The notes beneath the pieces were generated by a model. That model ran no database searches, was not told where the DNA came from, and was given only the letters and a program-made list of their open reading frames with translations. A stretch of DNA of 33,072 bases. Origin: JBDZUZ01 sp040255445. GTDB taxonomy: Bacteria > Planctomycetota > Phycisphaerae > Phycisphaerales > UBA1924. The position numbers were made by a program, and so were the translations under genes. This document shows, piece after piece, positions 6,474 through 13,510 of this stretch. The stretch is taken from NCBI GenBank assembly GCA_040255445.1, contig JBDZUZ010000020.1, positions 1 to 33,072 of the forward strand, written 5' to 3'. The first letter of the stretch is position 1, and each line of letters opens with the position of its first letter.

Positions 6474-8286
6474 CGTCGGTCTCCTGCGCCGGCTCATCGT
6501 CGCTGCCCAACCCCCACAACACCAGCTCCTCAACCTTCCCCTTCGAGTAGTTGAACCCGCGGAACTCGCCGAGCGATTCCGAGCGAACACCGTCAACCGC
6601 CGGCACCTCCACCCCGCGCCGCAGCAGCACCATCCCATCCGGATGCTCAACCACCCACGCCGTGAGCCCGTCCCGCACGATCCGCTCCGCCCGCCCCCGC
6701 GTCTCGAAGACCAGACTGTCTTCTTCGTACCCCATCATCCCCAGCGGCCGCGCGCCCTCTCCATCAACCTCGCGCACCACCTCCGCCACCGCCACACTCG
6801 TCCACACCGGCAGCCGCGGCAGCACAATTCCCATTACCGCGAACCCGAACAACATCGCCGCGAGGATCCCGAAATCCTGCGCCATCAGCCACCGGCCGCG
6901 CTGCACACCCCGCATCGCCCGTGCCGCCACCACCGCGCCGACAAACGCGATCAGCACACCCATCGACACCCGCCCCACATACACCACCGCAGCGCCCGCC
7001 CCGATCACCACCGCCGCCGTCGCCCCGCCCCACACCCACGCCGCCACACGCGTGAACCACGTCCGCAGACCCGACAATGCGCCCCCCGCCGCCGCGTACA
7101 CACCCCGCGCGGTCACGATCGCCAGCGCGGGGTACAGCGGCATCGTGTAGTGCGGCAGCTTGGTGCTCACCGCCTCCATCACGATCCACCCCGGCACAAT
7201 CCACGACATCAGGAACAGTTCGGCGTCCCGCCCGCCCCAGCGGCCACCTCTCCAGCCACCAGCGCGCACGCCCAGCTTCCACGCCCGCACCAGACTCAAA
7301 CCAACAAGCAGACTCCCCGGCCAGAAGAGCAGCAGCATCAAGAGCGTGTGATACCCCGGCGGGCCCCAGTGCCCTTCCTTTGCCGAGACGCTCCGCCCCA
7401 ACACCTCATCGCGCACGATCGAGACATACCGATCCCACCCGACCGCCTCACCCACCGCCCACACCCACGGCGCCACCGCCGCGGCGACCACCAGCAGCCC
7501 GACCTCCCACCGCAACCGCACCAGCCACTTCCATTCCCGCTGCAGCGCACTCATCGCGAGCGCGGCGAGCACCACCACACCCGGCGTGATCGGCCCCTTG
7601 GTCATCACCCCCCCGGCCACACACACCCACAGCCCCAGCACGCTCCTCCACTGTGTCCGCTCGCGCCCCTCCCACACCCGCCACAAAAACCCCATCGCCC
7701 CGACGGTCCATGCCAGCAGCACCATGTCCGACCGCGCCTGGTGCGTTTCCCACGCCACCACCGGGCACACCGCCAGCAGCGCCCCCGCCAGCCACGCCAC
7801 CCGCCGGCCCCCCTCGCCGCGGTACACCATCCGCCCGACCCAGTACGTCCCCATGACCGCCACCACACCCGCGATGACCGACGGCACGCGGTACATCCAT
7901 ATGGAATCGCGCTCCGGCCGCCCCCCGGTGAAGACCGCCGCGGACCCCGCCTGCAACCAATAGATCAGCGGCGGCTTGTTCAGCCGCTCCCGCTCCTGCA
8001 CCCGCGGCACCACCAACCCCCGCCACTCGCCCGCAACGGCCGATTCGAACATCTGCCGGCTCGCCTGCGCGAACCGCGCTTCGTCCCGATCGACCGCCGG
8101 GATCGACAACAGCCCCGGCAGATACACTGCGAGGCAGATCGTCAGCAGCGACACCCACCCGAACCGGTCCGCCCACGCGCCACCACGACCGCCACTACGC
8201 CCCCCGCCACGCACACCACGCCCCGGATCAAGCCCGCGCTCGCCCGCTTCCTCCCCCTCCATGATGTCACCATCGAGCTTCCGCAT
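6466..8286 (-). CDS. ArnT-like glycosyltransferase (GT39/GT83 superfamily), integral membrane
   Basis: The protein is 606 residues with about 11-12 hydrophobic helices and a soluble C-terminal domain of about 110 residues. After the first helix (about 42-62), the first periplasmic loop holds DRDEARFAQASRQM with the Asp68-Glu69 pair typical of GT-C enzymes of the PMT/ArnT group; ERLNKPPLIYW near residue 100 is the second family hallmark, and KGPITPG follows. Such enzymes move a sugar from a polyprenyl-phosphate donor to lipid A, a protein or another lipid on the outer face of the inner membrane. Donor and acceptor are unknown here. The N-terminus (about 40 residues) is Gly/Arg-rich and disordered; a start at Met9 (8262) is also possible. 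truB is translationally coupled downstream. Confidence 0.88.
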   Translation of the reverse strand: MRKLDGDIMEGEEAGERGLDPGRGVRGGGRSGGRGGAWADRFGWVSLLTICLAVYLPGLLSIPAVDRDEARFAQASRQMFESAVAGEWRGLVVPRVQERERLNKPPLIYWLQAGSAAVFTGGRPERDSIWMYRVPSVIAGVVAVMGTYWVGRMVYRGEGGRRVAWLAGALLAVCPVVAWETHQARSDMVLLAWTVGAMGFLWRVWEGRERTQWRSVLGLWVCVAGGVMTKGPITPGVVVLAALAMSALQREWKWLVRLRWEVGLLVVAAAVAPWVWAVGEAVGWDRYVSIVRDEVLGRSVSAKEGHWGPPGYHTLLMLLLFWPGSLLVGLSLVRAWKLGVRAGGWRGGRWGGRDAELFLMSWIVPGWIVMEAVSTKLPHYTMPLYPALAIVTARGVYAAAGGALSGLRTWFTRVAAWVWGGATAAVVIGAGAAVVYVGRVSMGVLIAFVGAVVAARAMRGVQRGRWLMAQDFGILAAMLFGFAVMGIVLPRLPVWTSVAVAEVVREVDGEGARPLGMMGYEEDSLVFETRGRAERIVRDGLTAWVVEHPDGMVLLRRGVEVPAVDGVRSESLGEFRGFNYSKGKVEELVLWGLGSDDEPAQETDGE

Positions 8287-9049
8287 CGCCCGCGACTATA
8301 ACCGGGGCCTCCCGGCCCCCGCCCGCTGGGTGCATGGCGCGCTCTTCCCCTACCGCTGGTCGCTGGTCCCCGCCCGCCGCATTTGGGCCGCGCCGCTGCT
8401 GTTCGCGGTCACCGGCGTGCTCCTGCTGATCTGGTTCGACCCAGCCCTGATCAAGCTCTCGCGGATGATGCCCGAGGGCGGCGACATCAAGCGCGAACTC
8501 AATGTCCTCCAGCAATACGGCGCGTTCTCCTCGATCGTGATCACCTGCGTGCTGATGCTGCTGCTCGACCGCCGCTCGCCGGTGTTCAAGTGGGGCGCAG
8601 TGATCAACCTCGTCGCCGCGATCCTGGCGATGTCGCTCTTCGTCAACATCCTCAAGATGACAATCGGCCGCCCCCGCCCGCGGCTGGATGCGCCGTACAC
8701 CTTCCTCTGGCCCTGGGGCACGCACCCGCTCGAACGCGGCGGCGAGATCGTCCACCGCCACGCCTGGGAGATCTGGGGCGACATCTCATCGGACCTCTGG
8801 TCCATGCCCAGCAGCCACACCGCCGCCGCGGCGGTGCTCTCCCTCTTCCTCTACCGGATGTACCCCCAACTCCGAGTCTTCACGATCGTGATGGTCGCGA
8901 TCGTCGGCACCGCCCGGGTCCTCTTCGGTGCCCACTACCCCACCGACGTCGTGGTCGGCGCCGCCGCCGGCTACGTCATCGCCGCGGTGGTCCTCAACCT
9001 CAACCCCGGCCCCAGACTCCTCGCCCGCCGCGAACAGCCCCGGGCCTGA
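8261..9049 (+). CDS. PAP2-family membrane phosphatase
   Basis: The protein is 262 residues with about six membrane helices. All three signature motifs are present: KMTIGRPRP at 132-140, PSSH at 183-186 (His186 general acid) and ARVLFGAHYPTD at 218-229 (His225 nucleophile, Asp229). This family removes phosphate from membrane lipids such as undecaprenyl diphosphate or phosphatidic acid. ATG 8261 is chosen because codons from about 8264 on show coding-type C/G third positions; this makes the gene overlap the 5' end of the divergent ArnT-like gene by 26 nt. A later GTG at 8330 remains possible. Beside a polyprenyl-phosphate-dependent transferase, a role in recycling the undecaprenyl carrier is a reasonable inference. 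Confidence 0.87.
   Translation: MMSPSSFRIARDYNRGLPAPARWVHGALFPYRWSLVPARRIWAAPLLFAVTGVLLLIWFDPALIKLSRMMPEGGDIKRELNVLQQYGAFSSIVITCVLMLLLDRRSPVFKWGAVINLVAAILAMSLFVNILKMTIGRPRPRLDAPYTFLWPWGTHPLERGGEIVHRHAWEIWGDISSDLWSMPSSHTAAAAVLSLFLYRMYPQLRVFTIVMVAIVGTARVLFGAHYPTDVVVGAAAGYVIAAVVLNLNPGPRLLARREQPRA
8295..8300 (-). promoter_or_regulatory. Possible -10 element (TATAGT) before the ArnT-like gene
   Basis: On the minus strand TATAGT ends 8 nt before the ATG at 8286 and is the only A/T-rich patch in this divergent region. The complementary strand reads ACTATAAC, which could serve the PAP2 gene only if that gene used a later start (GTG 8330). No -35 is visible. Confidence 0.3.
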
Positions 9050-9062
9050 CCTCCCCCCACTT

Positions 9063-9094
9063 TGTGCCTCTGTGCCTTTGTGCCTCTGTGCCTC
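9063..9094. repeat. Octamer tandem repeat, (TGTGCCTY)4
   Basis: Four 8-bp units: TGTGCCTC, TGTGCCTT, TGTGCCTC, TGTGCCTC. It lies just after the PAP2 gene and before tRNA-Ser. It resembles the (TGTCCCTY)4 arrays near 18133 and 18325. Confidence 0.9.
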
Positions 9095-9129
9095 CCGCCC
9101 TACACTCCCCGCCCTCAGCACACACCAAC

Positions 9130-9216
9130 GGAGAGGTGTCCGAGAGGCTGAAGGAGCAGCACTGGAAATGCTGTATACGGGTAACCGTATCGGGGGTTCG
9201 AATCCCCCCCTCTCCG
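9130..9216 (+). tRNA. tRNA-Ser (anticodon GGA)
   Basis: The gene is 87 nt. The acceptor stem GGAGAGG pairs with CCTCTCC (9209-9215), with discriminator G9216. The anticodon stem CAGCA/TGCTG encloses the loop CTGGAAA, so the anticodon is GGA at 9164-9166, reading UCC and UCU. A long variable arm (ACGGGTAACCGT region) confirms a class II serine tRNA. The T-arm is GGGGGTTCGAATCCCCC. No CCA is encoded; CTT follows the discriminator base. Confidence 0.97.
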
Positions 9217-9230
9217 CTTGAACCGACCCC

Positions 9231-9255
9231 ACCGCCGCGGCCCAGCCGCGGCGGT
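9231..9255 (+). terminator. Hairpin after tRNA-Ser
   Basis: An 11-bp perfect stem ACCGCCGCGGC / GCCGCGGCGGT with a 3-nt loop, followed by TGTCGTTTC, a weak U-rich stretch. It is a likely terminator of the tRNA transcript. Confidence 0.55.
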
Positions 9256-9333
9256 TGTCGTTTCTGGCCCCTCCGGGCGCACATTACCGCACCGTTCCAC
9301 AAAGAGCTGGAACAAAAACCGATCAGATTGTGC

Positions 9334-9362
9334 TTCGCACGCTCCGCACGCCCTGTTAATGT
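9334..9362 (+). promoter_or_regulatory. Weak candidate promoter for the PEP-CTERM-like gene
   Basis: TTCGCA at 9334-9339 and TAATGT at 9357-9362 with 17-nt spacing resemble a degraded sigma-70 promoter about 50 nt before the ATG. The gap 9256-9413 holds no gene; a good ribosome binding site (AGGAGAG) precedes the ATG. Confidence 0.25.
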
Positions 9363-9413
9363 GAACCCGCGGGCGTTTCCCCCGCCAGGACCCTTCAACA
9401 GGAGAGAGACACC

Positions 9414-10034
9414 ATGGTTCGTAGCTTCGCCGCCATCGTCGGCCTCGCGCTCGTCGCATCGGCCCACGCTCAGCTCGCCAACCCCGGCTTCGAGGATGAC
9501 ATCACGACCGACGGCCCCCCCTTCGTCGGCTCGTGGGAGGGCTTCTCCTCCGGCGCGCCGAACACGGGCGTGGGCAACAGCGAGCTCGGCCCGCGCTCTG
9601 GCGCCCGCCACGCCGCGCTGAATATCTTCGGCGACGACAACAGCTTCACGGGCGTCTTCCAGGACGCCCCCGTCACCGCCGGCACGATGTACACCTTCGG
9701 CGGCTGGCACGCCGCGGGTACCAGCATCCTCGATGTCGGCGTTGAGTTCCGCATCGAGTGGCGCAACTCCGGCACCGACACCGAGGTGTCGCGCACGCTC
9801 AACGGCACCGCCGCGCCGCTCCCCGGTGCCGGATACCAGGAGTTCTCGCTCACCGCGATGGCCCCCGCCGGCGCCGACCTCGCCCGTCTGGTCTACGCCA
9901 TCCAGACCTTTGGCGGCGACGGCCCCACCAACAACGGCTCGATCTGGCTGGACGACATGAGCTTCGTCCCGGCCCCCGGCTCGCTCGCTCTGGTGGGCAT
10001 GGGCGGCCTGATGATGGCGCGTCGTCGCCGCTGA
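9414..10034 (+). CDS. Secreted PEP-CTERM-like protein
   Basis: The protein is 206 residues. A signal peptide (about 1-19, ending SAHA before QLANPGFE) is followed by a beta-rich domain that starts with the NPGFE motif seen in carbohydrate-binding-like jelly-roll domains, with YTFGGWHAAG and SIWLDDMSFVP further on. The C-terminus VPAPGSLALVGMGGLMMARR followed by RR has the PEP-CTERM layout: a Pro-rich motif, one short hydrophobic helix, then an Arg cluster. Such tails are recognised by exosortase and the protein is released or anchored outside. No exosortase is in the window. It is a single-gene unit with a strong ribosome binding site and a clear terminator, suggesting good expression. Confidence 0.82.
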   Translation: MVRSFAAIVGLALVASAHAQLANPGFEDDITTDGPPFVGSWEGFSSGAPNTGVGNSELGPRSGARHAALNIFGDDNSFTGVFQDAPVTAGTMYTFGGWHAAGTSILDVGVEFRIEWRNSGTDTEVSRTLNGTAAPLPGAGYQEFSLTAMAPAGADLARLVYAIQTFGGDGPTNNGSIWLDDMSFVPAPGSLALVGMGGLMMARRRR

Positions 10035-10063
10035 TCTGTCCGAGGCCTTGAGACTCAATCGCG

Positions 10064-10099
10064 ACCGCCGCGGCCGACACGCCGCGGCGGTTTTTCTTT
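10064..10099 (+). terminator. Rho-independent terminator of the PEP-CTERM-like gene
   Basis: A 10-bp perfect stem ACCGCCGCGG / CCGCGGCGGT with an 8-nt loop, followed by TTTTTCTTT. It lies 30 nt after the stop codon and is the clearest classical terminator in the window. Confidence 0.88.
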
Positions 10100-10142
10100 G
10101 TCGGCGGCTTCGACAACAATCCGACACCGAAAGGAGATCACC

Positions 10143-10751
10143 ATGTGGCCACGACGCCTTCCTGCTCTCGTGCTCCCCGCTCTTCTCGCCTCCACGCTCG
10201 CCGGGTGCGCCGGCAGCAGCCCGGCGCCGGACTCGCCAAGCAACGCCGACGCAACGACAGGGAACCCGCCGGTCGCCGCCGCGGCGGTTGACGATCCGTA
10301 CCCGGGCGTCAACACGGTCGGGTACGACCGCAACATCTGGCAGACACTGCTGAGCAATCACGAGAAGATCCGCCGCGATGTGGTGTTCACAGAGACCGGC
10401 GTCGAGGCGGTGACCGAGAGCGATGACCCGAAGATCACCGCCCTGATCAAGAACCACGCCCACGCGATGCACGCGCGGATGAAGACGGGCGCCTCGGTCC
10501 GCATCTGGGACCCGGTCTTTGCCGAGCTCTTCGCGAATTATCAGAAGGTCACGCTGACGGTGACGGACACGGACAAGGGCGTGCGGATCGTTGAGTCGAG
10601 CGATGATCCCAAGGTGGTCGCGCTGCTCTGGAGCCACGCGGCGGGGGTGAACGATTTCGTGCGGCGGGGGCATGACTCCTCGGCGGAAGCGACGAAGCGG
10701 ATCGAGCCGGGGGAGGTGCCGGAGCGGGAGCGGGTGGGGCAGGGGTGGTGA
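10143..10751 (+). CDS. Lipoprotein of unknown function
   Basis: The protein is 202 residues. The N-terminus MWPRRLPALVLPALLASTL followed by AGC is a lipoprotein signal peptide with the lipobox L-A-G-C, so the mature protein starts at a lipidated Cys near residue 20. The mature domain has two similar halves: VTESDDPKITALIKNHAHAM and VESSDDPKVVALLWSHAAGV, each SDDPK plus a helix ending in a His-containing turn, which suggests an internal duplication. I do not know a function; the His residues could bind a metal or haem, but this is only inference. AAAGGAG lies 7 nt before the ATG. It is transcribed separately from the upstream gene, because a terminator intervenes. The C-terminal tail is Glu/Arg-rich. 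Confidence 0.75.
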   Translation: MWPRRLPALVLPALLASTLAGCAGSSPAPDSPSNADATTGNPPVAAAAVDDPYPGVNTVGYDRNIWQTLLSNHEKIRRDVVFTETGVEAVTESDDPKITALIKNHAHAMHARMKTGASVRIWDPVFAELFANYQKVTLTVTDTDKGVRIVESSDDPKVVALLWSHAAGVNDFVRRGHDSSAEATKRIEPGEVPERERVGQGW

Positions 10752-10772
10752 GTTGAATTGATCCGGCGTGCG

Positions 10773-10800
10773 ACAGGCTGGCTGCTTTCAGCCAGCCTGT
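10773..10800. repeat. REP-like palindrome 1
   Basis: A perfect 12-bp inverted repeat ACAGGCTGGCTG / CAGCCAGCCTGT with a CTTT loop, 21 nt after the lipoprotein stop. With the palindrome at 10846-10877 and two copies of GGGGATTGGCA (10801-10811 and 10828-10838) it forms a compact composite repeat. Confidence 0.8.
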
Positions 10801-10845
10801 GGGGATTGGCACCAAGCTCTCGTATATGGGGATTGGCAGCCCAAC

Positions 10846-10877
10846 CCACAGGCTCGTGCAGAGCCACGAGCCTGTGG
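10846..10877. repeat. REP-like palindrome 2
   Basis: A perfect 13-bp inverted repeat CCACAGGCTCGTG / CACGAGCCTGTGG with a 6-nt loop (CAGAGC). It shares the ACAGGCT core with palindrome 1. It lies 41 nt before the start of the aldehyde dehydrogenase gene. Confidence 0.8.
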
Positions 10878-10907
10878 CACGGCGAACTGCGCTCCGTCCC
10901 GGTTTCC

Positions 10908-10913
10908 TACCAT
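10908..10913 (+). promoter_or_regulatory. Possible -10 element (TACCAT) before the aldehyde dehydrogenase
   Basis: TACCAT ends 5 nt before the ATG at 10919. No ribosome binding site or -35 is visible. It would fit a leaderless transcript. Confidence 0.2.
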
Positions 10914-10918
10914 CGGGT

Positions 10919-12433
10919 ATGCCAAGCACCAACGGCGCTGCGACCGCTTCTTTGCCTGATTCCCGGACCGCCGGCGACTCCGCCGCGGCGGCCAAGGCTG
11001 CCCCGGGTGGGTGGGAGTATGCCCCCGCGCCGGAGACTGTGAAGGTCGAGATCAAGCCGACCTATGGCCTGTTCATCAACGGCGGGTTCGTCGAAGCGTC
11101 GGAGTCGTTCGACACCATCAACCCGGCGACGGAGGCGAGGCTCGCGCGGGTGGGGCAGGCTTCGGATGCGGATGTTGATGCGGCGGTGAAGTCAGCGCGG
11201 CGGGCGCAGCCGAAGTGGGCGGGGCTCAAGCCGAGCGAGCGGGCCAAGTACCTGTTCCGGATCGCGCGGCGGATCCAGGAGCGGGCACGCGAGCTGGCGG
11301 TGCTCGAGACGCTCGACAGCGGCAAGCCGATCAAGGAATCGCGCGATGTCGACCTGCCGCTGGTCGCCGCGCACTTCTTCTACCACGCGGGCTGGGCGGA
11401 CAAGCTCGAGTACGCGTTCCCGGGTGTGTCTCCGCGGCCCATCGGCGTGTGCGGGCAGATCATCCCTTGGAACTTCCCGCTGCTCATGGCGGCGTGGAAA
11501 TTGGCTCCTGCGCTGGCGTGCGGCAACACGGTGGTCTTGAAGCCCGCGGAGACGACGCCGCTCACCGCGCTGCGGCTGGCGGAGATCCTCGAGGAAGTCG
11601 ATCTCCCGCCGGGCGTGGTCAACATCATCACCGGTGATGGCCGGACCGGCGCTGCGCTGGCCGCGCACCCCGGCATCGACAAGCTCGCCTTCACCGGCTC
11701 GACCGAGGTGGGCAAGAAGATCGCCGCGGCCGCCGCGCCGCGGGGCACGAAGCTCACGCTCGAGCTCGGCGGCAAGAGCCCGCACATCATCTTTGAAGAT
11801 GCGAGTCTCGATCAGGCGATCGAGGGCATCATCCAGGGGATCTACTTCAACCAGGGTGAAGTCTGCTGCGCCGGCTCGCGGCTGTTTGTGCAGGAATCGA
11901 TCCTCGACACGGTGATCAAGAAGCTCAACCTCCGCATGGCGAGCCTGCGCGTCGGCGACCCGATGGACAAGAACACCGATGTGGGCGCGCTCAACAGCCG
12001 CATGCAGATGGAGAAGGTGCGGCACTACATGCAGGTCGGCCCCCGCGAGGGTGCGATGTTGCACGAGGCGAACACTTCGAAACTGCCCGAGAAGGGCTAC
12101 TGGTGCCGCCCGTGTTTCTTTACCGGTGTGCAGCCGAGCCACACGATCGCGCGGGAAGAGATCTTCGGGCCGGTCTTGAGCGTCATGAGCTTCCGTACGC
12201 CCGATGAAGCGCTCACCCGCGCCAACAACACGCCGTACGGCCTCGCCGCGGGTGTGTGGACCGACAAGGGCTCGAAGATCTTCGACACCGCCCGCAAGCT
12301 CAAGGCCGGTGTGATCTGGTGCAACACCTACAACAAGTTCGACCCGGCCAGCCCCTTCGGTGGCTTCAAGGAGAGCGGCTTCGGCCGCGAGGGCGGGCTG
12401 CAGGGGTTGCGGGCGTATGTGAAGTTTGACTGA
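10919..12433 (+). CDS. NAD(P)-dependent aldehyde dehydrogenase, likely catalytic half of a split ALDH16
   Basis: The protein is 504 residues and complete. Catalytic features: PWNFP with Asn185, the cofactor-binding VVLKPAE (Lys208), FTGSTEVGKK, LELGGKSP with general base Glu282, NQGEVCCAG with nucleophile Cys316, and EEIFGPV. It oxidises an aldehyde to a carboxylic acid; the substrate is unknown. About 40 N-terminal residues are Ala-rich and disordered. I chose ATG 10919, because the frame remains open upstream only through palindromic repeat DNA. After 108 nt comes a second, truncated aldehyde dehydrogenase of 300 residues. The two lengths add up to about the size of ALDH16 proteins (about 770-800), which consist of a full ALDH domain plus a non-catalytic one. 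Confidence 0.92.
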   Translation: MPSTNGAATASLPDSRTAGDSAAAAKAAPGGWEYAPAPETVKVEIKPTYGLFINGGFVEASESFDTINPATEARLARVGQASDADVDAAVKSARRAQPKWAGLKPSERAKYLFRIARRIQERARELAVLETLDSGKPIKESRDVDLPLVAAHFFYHAGWADKLEYAFPGVSPRPIGVCGQIIPWNFPLLMAAWKLAPALACGNTVVLKPAETTPLTALRLAEILEEVDLPPGVVNIITGDGRTGAALAAHPGIDKLAFTGSTEVGKKIAAAAAPRGTKLTLELGGKSPHIIFEDASLDQAIEGIIQGIYFNQGEVCCAGSRLFVQESILDTVIKKLNLRMASLRVGDPMDKNTDVGALNSRMQMEKVRHYMQVGPREGAMLHEANTSKLPEKGYWCRPCFFTGVQPSHTIAREEIFGPVLSVMSFRTPDEALTRANNTPYGLAAGVWTDKGSKIFDTARKLKAGVIWCNTYNKFDPASPFGGFKESGFGREGGLQGLRAYVKFD

Positions 12434-12541
12434 TCCGCTCCGCGACACCGCGATCGATCGCACCCTAACGACTCTCTCGCCACCGCCCGCCCACACCGAG
12501 CAACGCAACGCACACGCCGGCACAACGACAGGAATCACCCG

Positions 12542-13444
12542 ATGGCACGCCTCGATGTGTTGAAGACCTACAAGCTGTTCATCGATGGCAAGTTCCCGCG
12601 CACCGAGAGCGGCCGCAGCTGGCCGGTCCGCTCGGGCGTAGCGCCCAAGGGCAAGAAGGCCGCGGATTCGCCTGTCGTCGCGCACCTGTGTCTCGCCTCG
12701 CGCAAGGACCTCCGCGAGGCCGTCGAGGCCGCCCGCAAGGCGCAGGGGGGATGGGCGAATGCCACCGCGTACAACCGCGGCCAAATCCTCTACCGCATGG
12801 CGGAGATGATGGAGGGCAAGCGCCGCGAGCTCGAAGAAGCCGTGTCGCTCGTCGCTATCAACGGCAAGAAGCCGACATCACGCGCCGCCGCGGCGGAGGT
12901 CGAGGCGGCGATCGATCGCCTCGTCTGTTTCGCCGGCTGGGCCGACAAGTTCGGCCAGGTGCTCGGCTGCAACAACCCCGTCAGCGGCCCCTTTTACAAC
13001 TTCACGGTGCCCGAGGCGACGGGCGTCGTCGCGGTGCTGCCGCCCGATGAGCACCCGCTGCTGGGGCTGATCGCGCTCGCCGCCCCCGCGCTCTGCGCCG
13101 GTAACACCGTCATCACGCTCGCGAGCGAGGCCAACCCCATCCCCGCCGCGGTGCTCGGCGAGGTCTGCGCCACCAGCGATGTGCCCGGCGGGGTCTTCAA
13201 CATCCTGACGGGCACGCGCGATGAGCTGGTGTCCTTCATCGCAGGCCATCGCGATATCGACGCCATCCACGCCGCGGGCCTGCCCGCCGCGCACGCGGCG
13301 AGCCTCCGCGCTGGGGCCGCAGAGAACCTCAAGCGCGTCGTCACGCACGCCGATGCCGAATTCGACAGCACCGCCGCCACCAGCCCCTGGTGGATCGAGC
13401 CCTTCGTCGAGATGAAGACGATCTGGCACCCCGCGGCGGTCTGA
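12542..13444 (+). CDS. Non-catalytic aldehyde dehydrogenase-like protein, likely second half of a split ALDH16
   Basis: The protein is 300 residues, against about 480-500 for a normal aldehyde dehydrogenase. It contains the N-terminal and NAD-binding regions (YKLFIDGKF at 10-18, ALCAGNTVITLASE at about 183-196, VPGGVFNILTG at 214-224) but stops before the catalytic domain: there is no GQxC nucleophile segment and no ELGGK. Even retained sites are altered: PWNFP is PPDEHP and LKPAE is TLASE, losing the Asn and Lys. The C-terminus SPWWIEPFVEMKTIWHP is a proper end rather than a random truncation, and the gene has clean coding bias, so it is not a pseudogene. Probable role: structural or regulatory partner of the upstream enzyme. 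The gene begins with ATG at 12542, with AGGAA about 8 nt upstream. Confidence 0.88.
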   Translation: MARLDVLKTYKLFIDGKFPRTESGRSWPVRSGVAPKGKKAADSPVVAHLCLASRKDLREAVEAARKAQGGWANATAYNRGQILYRMAEMMEGKRRELEEAVSLVAINGKKPTSRAAAAEVEAAIDRLVCFAGWADKFGQVLGCNNPVSGPFYNFTVPEATGVVAVLPPDEHPLLGLIALAAPALCAGNTVITLASEANPIPAAVLGEVCATSDVPGGVFNILTGTRDELVSFIAGHRDIDAIHAAGLPAAHAASLRAGAAENLKRVVTHADAEFDSTAATSPWWIEPFVEMKTIWHPAAV

Positions 13445-13450
13445 CCGGTG

Positions 13451-13486
13451 CCACAAGTTTGGCCGGCTTTGCGGCCACACTTGTGG
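13451..13486. terminator. Intergenic hairpin, copy 2 of a two-copy family
   Basis: A 15-bp stem CCACAAGTTTGGCCG / CGGCCACACTTGTGG with one T.C mismatch at the same position as in the copy at 5035-5070. Two base pairs differ between the copies and both changes are compensated. It sits 6 nt after the stop of the truncated aldehyde dehydrogenase and faces a convergent gene. Confidence 0.7.
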
Positions 13487-13510
13487 ATCAGCGCCGCTCG
13501 CGCAAGGCAC

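Noticed and set aside
6474..6650. A longer truB start
   Set aside because: The extension is Arg/Cys-rich, overlaps the ArnT-like gene by about 185 nt, and the GTG at 6473 has a good ribosome binding site.
6202..8301. A 699-residue open frame on the plus strand opposite truB and the ArnT-like gene
   Set aside because: The product is almost only Pro, Arg, His and Thr; the minus-strand proteins have clear family motifs.
10799..10918. A longer start for the aldehyde dehydrogenase
   Set aside because: The extension translates the palindromic repeat DNA.
12542..13444. Pseudogene of an aldehyde dehydrogenase
   Set aside because: The frame is intact with normal codon bias, its own start, and a family-like C-terminus directly before a terminator hairpin; it appears to be a functional non-catalytic protein.
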